8,454 nucleotides of DNA, from assembly GCA_002707335.2 (NCBI GenBank), contig PAMN02000012.1, positions 38,173 through 46,626 on the forward strand, read 5' to 3'. The position numbers and the translations under genes are program-made. Position 1 is the first letter of the stretch. Each line of letters starts with the position of its first letter. The notes below the pieces were generated by a model, which made no database searches, was not told the origin of the DNA, and saw only the letters and a program-made list of their open reading frames with translations. This DNA comes from Methanobacteriota archaeon. GTDB taxonomy: Archaea; Thermoplasmatota; Poseidoniia; Poseidoniales; Poseidoniaceae. Below are positions 1-7,100 of the stretch, piece by piece.

Positions 1-3000
1 GGCGACCAGTCTGCTTCGCCACTATTTCCAACAAGCCATGTGTAATTTATCGGGACACCCGATGGGTGTTTGCCTGGCCCAAACTCGTTGGTCCAGGAAT
101 CGCCATTAATCTCAATGCTTATGAAGGCGAGGCCTGGTTCAGGGAGTTTAGTTACAGATACATCGATTGAATTTGCCCATGTAAATTCAGAATTATCCAT
201 GATTAATTGAATCTGCCCAGACTTTGCATCACTATTTGCTGTAATTGAAACCTGCAAATTCAAAACATCCGTCCAAGACAAATTAATGTCATCTAAGTTA
301 GTATTTTGAGTCCATCCATTTGGAAGTTGCATCCTCGGTTGTAACTCTAAATCGATATTTCCTCTGTTTTCAAGAGTATACTGAAGCGTAAACGAACTTC
401 CAGGCATTATAGATCCGATTGAGGTTTCAAGATCTACTGTTAAATTGGGAACTTGCATTACAATTATCGGCAATTCATATTCGAATAATCGATTTTCTTC
501 GGTTTGCGAAACGACCCTTAGGATAACTGTTAATTCTGTTTGAGCCAGAGTCATAACACTAGGTGGAGTAAATGAGATTTTCACGTTCATCATATCGTCT
601 TCTAGCATCAAACCAGTAGATGCTGAATTAGCGCCACCTTCGGCTGACAAATCATCAAACCCAGCATACCATCCAGGAGGAGGTGTCAAGAATAAATCAT
701 AACCAACATCGTCATTTCCTAAGTTGTATAGTCTGACATCAACTGAAGTTTTATCTTGGGGATGGACTGGTATTTTTGAATAATCAAATTCAATTCTAGT
801 CATGGATAATTTAGGAACGTCCAAAACCAAAGTGAACGGACTAGATACACTATTGTCTTCATCAATTCCCAAGAGATTAATGTCATAGAATCCTGGTTCT
901 GGGCCATTGGGATGAACCAATGTCACGTTGATTGATGCACTCTGTTGCCCGCTTAATTCAAAATCTACAATATCAAAGCCGACATACCAAGATAGAGGAT
1001 TACCTTGAGGATCTTTTACTCCGGATGAGGTTATTGTTGCGTTTGTTGTTAACAATGCTGTATTTGTTAATTTTATTTCCCAAGATGAACTTGTGGCGTT
1101 AATATCTGTTAAGGTAATTTGAGATTGGTCTGACTCGATTCTTACTCCCGGTGTTGTTACATTTACAACTACATCAAGACGATTGTTTGCTTCATTAATC
1201 TCATCAATCAAATCACTACCATCGATAATGAAACTTAGATTTCTTGAACCCGCAACCAGAGGTTCCCAATCCCAGAATAAAATCCTAGAACCACCGGGAC
1301 CAATGTCAAATGTTTGAGTTTCAATGACCTGCCCCTCTTCTTCAAATTGGACTTGAACGTTTTCTGCCTTTACATTTCCTAGGTTTGTTATTTCCATTTC
1401 AATTAATACTTCATCACCGACTTGGGGTATTGCAATATCTGTAGAAAATGATGAGCTGACTGGTGATGGATCTGGACGTAAATCGTTTACCCCTATACCA
1501 GATACTGCTATTGCATATGGTTGTGCTTTGCTTCCTGAATGTTGAGAATCTGAGACTTTTACGGTCCAAATCCCTTGTTCTGCGGAATCAATCAAAACTA
1601 CCTCGACATTGTTCAAAGTGTCATATGAGCCCCCTTGAATTGACCGCCCCTGGGAGAATTCATTTCCTTTGTATTCCACTCCACTAGGTGTTGTAATCAA
1701 TAAATTTAGATTGTTTACTAATTGGGTGTTTGAGAATCTCGACCCTCTTTCATCAGACCATGCCAATACTGCTTTGAATGGCTGGCCAGGTGATGTGATA
1801 TTGAAATTATAGCTCTTTGAATTTCCAGAGGATGAAAGAACCGACCTGTCATCAACCCATATTCCTCTGCCATTATTCGGAGCCAATGTTCCTTTGAGGT
1901 CTATCCGCCCCCATCCTTCATCCATATTGGGAATATCACGAGTCCCAACATCTCTAGCACCCAGAATCATTAATGCCTTGACAAGTGCCCCTTGCGGCTG
2001 TGGTCTTTGAGATATTTCTGTAATATATTCTCTAATTAATGCCGCGGTTCCAGCAGCATTTGGTGTTGCCATACTTGTTCCTGTATATTCCAAGTACCAA
2101 TTGTTGGACCATGTTGCTCCGCCAACATCAGTGGCTTCTTGGGCACGACATGAGCGCACATAACCCCCTGGAGCAATTACATCAGGCTTTATCCTACCAT
2201 CGTCAACGGGACCTCTGCTGGAGCCGTCCATTATTGAGTTAGGAGCACCCTGATACCTATTTTGAGAATTACCTACAGTAATGGTATTTTTTGCTGTACC
2301 TGGAGCACCAATTGTATCACTATCTGGTCCATCGTTTCCTGCTGCAAATAGAACCGATAATCCTTCCCTTCCGCTGTAGTACTGGTCATAATATCTAGTC
2401 CTGTCATCAACATCTTCGGAAGATGCAGTATATTTGCCCCAATCATTAGTTGATGATGACCCCCAAGAATTTGTGTGTATTCTAGCACCTTGGTTGAATG
2501 CAGTATTGAGCATATTGTTGATGCTGCTCCATTGGAAATTACCATTATTATCATTTTCCATAGCTTGGAAATAGAGTTCTGCTTCCGGTGCAACTCCACT
2601 ATATGTACCTCTAGAACCGTCGCCTAGTACAGTGCAGGAAACGTGGGTTCCATGGCCTGAGTGTGCATCTGCAGTCGAACCATCACCGATTAGGTCGACG
2701 CTTGCGATAACTCTCGAACCAAAATCTCCATGATCTTCATCTAATCCAGAATCTGCTACAGCAACTATTTGCCCCGAACCATCTAAGTCGGTTGTGTAAT
2801 ATGATCGCATTGCGTTAATATTCATGTGATTACGTGCTTGGTCATTCCAATTTGTCAAACGAGGTTGCTCACCCACCCATGCCACTGAAGGCTCTGCAGC
2901 GATAGCAGCTATCGATTCAATCGTGACACCGTCATATCTACCAGTTTCTGCAAACTTGGAGTCATCTAACATTGCATTCGCTACCGATTCGATACCTTGG

Positions 3001-3584
3001 TGCAAACGCATATTCCAATTGTCCGAAATATCAACACCTGGCAAAAGTTCCTCTCCTCTCCAGGATTCAATTCTAACTTCTGTACCTTTATCAGAATCCA
3101 TCACAAATTCATCAACTAAAAGAGCAAGAGGCACTGGTTGTACCGAGTAAACTCCAGAAATATCCTTCAAACTTGAAAGTCCGATTTGTGTTCCTTGAAC
3201 CAAAAGTCCAGAAGGAGCGATATATTCTCTGACTTCTACTCCTACTATATCTGAAACTGTTGCTCTAACTTCAGCAAATCTGTAATCATTTGATACTAAA
3301 ACAATTGCAAGGTCTGGCCTTGTTACCAACAATTCATCCGGTATTTCATACTCGAACAAAATTCCACTTGCGTCGTGGATTCCTAATCGTGAATGAGCTA
3401 TTACAGACCTATTTTCCAATGCAAGTGAATTATCTAAGGTACCCACAAAGTTACGAATTGTGTCTTTTGGTAAGTCGAATTTTATCCATTCAACTCCTGG
3501 TTCTTTTTCTTGTACATCTGAAAACGAACTAATGGGTACTACCGAAAGAAGTAGAATAACCAGGAGTAATGCCGCTTTACGCAC
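1..3584 (-). CDS. Secreted Kp43-type subtilisin-like serine protease (family S8) with CARDB and Ig-like tail; 3' end outside window
   Basis: This is an exported endopeptidase that probably acts outside the cell. The frame is open from a GTG at 3584 to the window edge (1194 codons). A TAA lies two codons before the GTG, which is followed at once by a signal peptide (MRKAALLLVILLLSVVPISS), so this start is well supported. Residues about 30-245 form a two-part propeptide ending in a typical 'SVAWVGEQP' junction. The catalytic domain (about 250-575) holds Asp278 (VADSG), His311 (GHGTHV), oxyanion Asn417 (AAGN) and Ser504 (GTSMATP), so it should be active. Residues about 580-697 (LAWSD, LVNNLNL, NNVEVV, QPYAIAVSG) match the beta-barrel that follows the catalytic domain in Kp43-type subtilases. 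Next come a CARDB domain (about 703-812, ending INEANN), three Ig/NEW3-like domains (about 813-1150) and the start of another, CARDB-like domain. The only cysteines seen are Cys317 and Cys479. Any membrane or wall anchor must lie beyond the window. The substrate is unknown. Confidence 0.95.
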   Translation of the reverse strand, partial: MRKAALLLVILLLSVVPISSFSDVQEKEPGVEWIKFDLPKDTIRNFVGTLDNSLALENRSVIAHSRLGIHDASGILFEYEIPDELLVTRPDLAIVLVSNDYRFAEVRATVSDIVGVEVREYIAPSGLLVQGTQIGLSSLKDISGVYSVQPVPLALLVDEFVMDSDKGTEVRIESWRGEELLPGVDISDNWNMRLHQGIESVANAMLDDSKFAETGRYDGVTIESIAAIAAEPSVAWVGEQPRLTNWNDQARNHMNINAMRSYYTTDLDGSGQIVAVADSGLDEDHGDFGSRVIASVDLIGDGSTADAHSGHGTHVSCTVLGDGSRGTYSGVAPEAELYFQAMENDNNGNFQWSSINNMLNTAFNQGARIHTNSWGSSSTNDWGKYTASSEDVDDRTRYYDQYYSGREGLSVLFAAGNDGPDSDTIGAPGTAKNTITVGNSQNRYQGAPNSIMDGSSRGPVDDGRIKPDVIAPGGYVRSCRAQEATDVGGATWSNNWYLEYTGTSMATPNAAGTAALIREYITEISQRPQPQGALVKALMILGARDVGTRDIPNMDEGWGRIDLKGTLAPNNGRGIWVDDRSVLSSSGNSKSYNFNITSPGQPFKAVLAWSDERGSRFSNTQLVNNLNLLITTPSGVEYKGNEFSQGRSIQGGSYDTLNNVEVVLIDSAEQGIWTVKVSDSQHSGSKAQPYAIAVSGIGVNDLRPDPSPVSSSFSTDIAIPQVGDEVLIEMEITNLGNVKAENVQVQFEEEGQVIETQTFDIGPGGSRILFWDWEPLVAGSRNLSFIIDGSDLIDEINEANNRLDVVVNVTTPGVRIESDQSQITLTDINATSSSWEIKLTNTALLTTNATITSSGVKDPQGNPLSWYVGFDIVDFELSGQQSASINVTLVHPNGPEPGFYDINLLGIDEDNSVSSPFTLVLDVPKLSMTRIEFDYSKIPVHPQDKTSVDVRLYNLGNDDVGYDLFLTPPPGWYAGFDDLSAEGGANSASTGLMLEDDMMNVKISFTPPSVMTLAQTELTVILRVVSQTEENRLFEYELPIIVMQVPNLTVDLETSIGSIMPGSSFTLQYTLENRGNIDLELQPRMQLPNGWTQNTNLDDINLSWTDVLNLQVSITANSDAKSGQIQLIMDNSEFTWANSIDVSVTKLPEPGLAFISIEINGDSWTNEFGPGKHPSGVPINYTWLVGNSGEADWS

Positions 3585-3631
3585 ATCTTAATGGCGGCGT
3601 ATATTGGTTTTAGGTATTATCACTAATAGAC
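3585..3631 (-). promoter_or_regulatory. Short intergenic gap with possible weak archaeal promoter for the protease gene
   Basis: This 47-base gap separates the membrane-protein stop from the protease GTG. No Shine-Dalgarno-like sequence precedes the GTG (the bases just upstream read GCCGCCATTAAGAT), unlike the strong one used by the gene before it. The minus strand carries AT-rich stretches ATAATACC (3620-3613) and CCTAAAACC (3614-3606), about 22-36 bases before the GTG, where a TATA box would sit for a leaderless archaeal transcript. Neither is a good TATA consensus, so the promoter call is tentative. Read-through from the upstream genes is equally possible. No convincing hairpin terminator is seen; there is only a run of five T overlapping the end of the upstream gene. 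Confidence 0.25.
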
Positions 3632-4183
3632 TCATAAAAACCAAAATGCACCATCACAATCATCTTTGAACTTCATGTTTTCAACTTCAAACACTTTGTG
3701 AGTAAATATTTCTGAATTTTCTTGTCCTCTAAAATCTACCCAATCTATCGAAATCCTGATTGTGTATTCTTCCCAAACACTGTAACCTATGATTGCTTGT
3801 TCCATTTTATCTCCAGATATGCTAGTGAGACTTTCAATTTTTTCAAATTTCAAATTAATTGAATCATTCTTTTCGATGACATTATTTTCAGAATCAAGAA
3901 ATTCAACTATAAGGTGAACATCACTGATTGCTCTACTACCATCATTAATCAATTCAACCATTATGACATGACCGTTTCTTTGTATGTATGTGGTTTCTAT
4001 TTCAACATCATCCCTCGGTATAATCCAATACCATGTTGACACTAAAGAGCCAATCAGAATCAACAGCACTACTCCTGCTAATGCGACTCTCAAAGGATGT
4101 ACTTTCTCAGAAAGATCTTTGACGAATTGGCCAACATCTTGAGAAATCTCGTGGAGTTCTTGCTCGTCATACTCTTCTGTCAA
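3632..4183 (-). CDS. Small single-pass membrane protein with extracytoplasmic FxLYD-like beta domain
   Basis: This 183-residue protein is of unknown function. The first 30 or so residues are acidic and probably helical. One transmembrane helix follows at about 33-55 (ALAGVVLLILIGSLVSTWYW). Lys27, His29 and Arg32 precede it and acidic residues (RDDVEIE) follow, which predicts the N-terminus inside and the rest outside. Residues about 60-170 alternate as beta strands, with 'VELINDGSRAISDVHLIVEF' resembling the FxLYD/CARDB-like fold common in archaeal surface proteins; this is family resemblance, not a proven match. A lone Cys lies near the C-terminus (DDCDGAF). The start is TTG at 4183, chosen because a strong SD sits five bases upstream and the TTG overlaps the TGA of the preceding gene (TTGA). 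Tight coupling suggests translation together with the giant protein, perhaps as its membrane partner. It has no catalytic motif. Confidence 0.9.
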   Translation of the reverse strand: MTEEYDEQELHEISQDVGQFVKDLSEKVHPLRVALAGVVLLILIGSLVSTWYWIIPRDDVEIETTYIQRNGHVIMVELINDGSRAISDVHLIVEFLDSENNVIEKNDSINLKFEKIESLTSISGDKMEQAIIGYSVWEEYTIRISIDWVDFRGQENSEIFTHKVFEVENMKFKDDCDGAFWFL

Positions 4184-7100
4184 CCGAACACCTCCGCTAT
4201 TCCTGTCGCTATCAATGAGGAGAACGGGTCAACAATCATTATGTGAGTAGTCTCTATTTTACCGCCAGTTAAGCTACTTATTAGAGACAAATCGGTAACA
4301 ACTCCATTTATTCCCACACTGGATGCGGTTGGTATTCCTCCAGTAAACTGAGCGTCAAGTAGAACTCCTCTGCCGTCTATTTTGAATCCAGCAAAACTAA
4401 CTTCTGCGTTTGATGTTGCAACAATACGCCCTCCTGTAATACCATCGACAACTATTATTGGGTAGCCCATTATCAGGTGTTGGTGCACTTCTGCTCCTTG
4501 CAGGTTTTCACCAACAAGTTCGGCGGACAATAATTTCACTCCTTCCCTAGGTATTGAATCTCCGCTTCTGATATACAATCTTTCTACCCCGTTTCCAGAA
4601 GCAGAAATACGAGCACCGTAATCTTCGGTAACCTCCATATTGAAACTAGTTGGAAGGTTTTCTGCCAACATCAAATTGCTTCGCCTAGTATTTTGTGCCT
4701 TACCTTTCGTTTCGATGAATAAATCCATTTCATCTGTATTCGAATAATAATTTAGTTCAAACATCCCTTGGAATGCTGTGACTTCATGTATGTCAAATCT
4801 ATCAGACGGTTGCGCAGTGAGTTTCATCTCACCAGGTACATCTTTGATGAACATTGTAGATGGCCACCATAATCCATCAACCTTTCTGAGTTGTTGTAAC
4901 ATCAGTGAGTCTGCAGCGTTCGGCGTCCCCTCAATTCTATCCATTGGAGTTACATTTAGGGTAGTTTGCAAAATGTCTCCTATCTTTGAATACAGATTCG
5001 CACTTCCTGGAGCGTCAAATAATATCATTTCAGTTCTAATTCCTCTGATGCGATTATTCTGTAGAATGTGAGCTGTGTCGAGCCGTTCACCGAGATCGTA
5101 CTTTGCATCAATTGTTGTCCTCGGAATAATTAGGTCTGATTCTGTTACTAGAGTCATATTTAGTGTAACATCCCGTTTTAGTTCAGTATCTAGACCTGTC
5201 ATCACAATAGAGGTATCAGTTCCAGATAATCCATTCACCTGGATTTTGAAGACTGGCCTGGCAGGAGTCCAATCTTTGATTAATACGGTTACTTCGAATG
5301 TTGGTATATCATCTTCTACCACTAAGTCATACGATAATTTGATTTTTCCTGCTGGTAATTGAGGCATCCATATCTTCACATGCCATGAACGCCTTTGATC
5401 GAATTGAATTCCTTCCTCCTCAAATAAATCTATGTCGATTTCTGCAAACTCTAATTCAGAAATGTAACCATCTGCTATTGCATCTACAAGTAATTCACTT
5501 TGAGTAACATCCGCCCTGGAAAAGGCTTTGATTACATCTGAGCGTTCACTTTCATTGATTTCCCAATCTTTTAGAGCCTCACTTACAATAAATCTTGAGC
5601 TTGCAGTGAAATTCATCATAATCGAGTAGTTGAACAGTAGTTCAGTTGCTTCTAAGACCTCTCCAGATACACCATGAACCCAATCTGGTTCTGTATCTAA
5701 GTTTACTCCTTTCTTTATGTCCATAGTTAAATCAAATTCTTCTCCTGTGAGAAGGTCTAAGCCTAGACTAACATTTTCTCTTGTATTAGATGCATCTCCT
5801 AGATTTACCATACTTTCAATTGCAAAATCATTGACTGAACTTCCAAAGTCAATCATTCCAGAGAGGAAGAAAGAAAGAGAGAGAATTCCATCTTGTTGCC
5901 CAAACTCAGGTATTGTGATCATTTCAGAATTTTCTGATGATGGTAATGATAACTCGGCATTTGCTGGTAGAGGGTCAAGGTATACTCTTCCCGATAATCC
6001 TAAGAATTCATCATCTCTATCACTTACGTCTTCCAACAGCAAACTGAACGGAGACGAACCTGTCCGATTCATAATCAATTTACTATTTCCTGCGACTGAC
6101 TTTGCACCAGGTTGTTCTGGAGGAAGAAGGGTCACAGAAGTCAAATTTGACAGCCTGAATGACATACTCGCTTCATCTTCGTTTTGATTTATCAAAAATC
6201 TTGCATGGTCACCGTCCATTGTTATTGGGGTTGATGCATTCGAGATTTGAACTTCTATAGCACCAACACCATTCGGTGCATTGAAACTTAGTGTATCGCC
6301 TAAATCAAGGTCGAATTCTGACGGTAAATCGATAAGTCGCAAAGCGTTGTACTGCCCATTACCTTCACCACTGTAAGTAATTGTGCCAATTTCTCCAGTA
6401 GAAGTATAGCTAATTTGGGTTCCTTGTTGGGAAATTGTCAAATTTTCTGGTCGATTTGAAATCGATGCAAATTGCCTTACATCTCCTTCAGTGGTATTTT
6501 CAAAATGATTTAGATGGCCAATAATCAATTCATCCCCTGAAATTCCATTCAAAGAAATCGTTCGAAGGTCTGTCGGCTGGTCGTATGAATAAGATAGACC
6601 TGAAATATCATCTACGTTCAAACTCATTGCTACAGGAACTATAGTGCTCTCTGGACCATATCTACCAATTACGTTTGAGTTGTCAGAATCTTCTGCTAAG
6701 ATAATATGATTGCGTTCCATCACAGGGTGAGGATTGCTTCCAAGTGCTAGTTTTACATTTCCAACTGTCTCGGTCTGCCTTTGAGAGCCATCTGACCAAG
6801 TTTTCTTAACTTGTGAATAACATTGAAGGAAAATTTCACCACTAGATTCGCCCGCTGTCCCTACAATGGCATCAGGAAGTCCGTTGAGAATTGTTCCAAT
6901 ATCTAGAACAATTTCAACCAAAGTCAACACTACGTTATCTAAAACTTCACTCAATAGATCGGGTGCAGTTCCAAACTCGACCCTGACTCGATTTGATTCT
7001 GGAATCTCAAATGTACCAAAAATCGCTATTACCTCTGGTAAATCTGTTATCTCTACTGCCAGTGAGGACGTGTCAGTTTCGTACCCGTGTCTTTGGAATG

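Noticed and set aside
2273..2599. Minus-strand open frame of 108 codons
   Set aside because: It is out of frame within the protease catalytic domain, where the real frame carries the Asn417 and conserved subtilase motifs.
3539..3586. ATG at 3586 just before the protease GTG
   Set aside because: It is in another frame and stops after 15 codons (TAG at 3541-3539). The GTG frame gives a proper signal peptide and the whole protease.
3632..3645. Run of five T at the end of the membrane-protein gene as a terminator
   Set aside because: The run is short, encodes the final Phe-Leu codons, and has no hairpin; it is too weak to call even as an archaeal T-tract terminator.
5860..5885. Pure-purine tract of 26 bases on the plus strand
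   Set aside because: It encodes an ordinary beta strand (LSLSFFLSG) in the giant protein with no repeated unit of constant length, so codon content explains it.
5717..6187. Plus-strand open frame of 156 codons
   Set aside because: It lies antisense within the giant gene, which has clear protein-like content; the plus-strand product is Ser/Arg-rich, shows no domain and has no SD or promoter. The same applies to the other plus-strand frames at 1463-1687, 2039-2242, 2923-3150, 3290-3532, 4778-5362 and 6866-7435.
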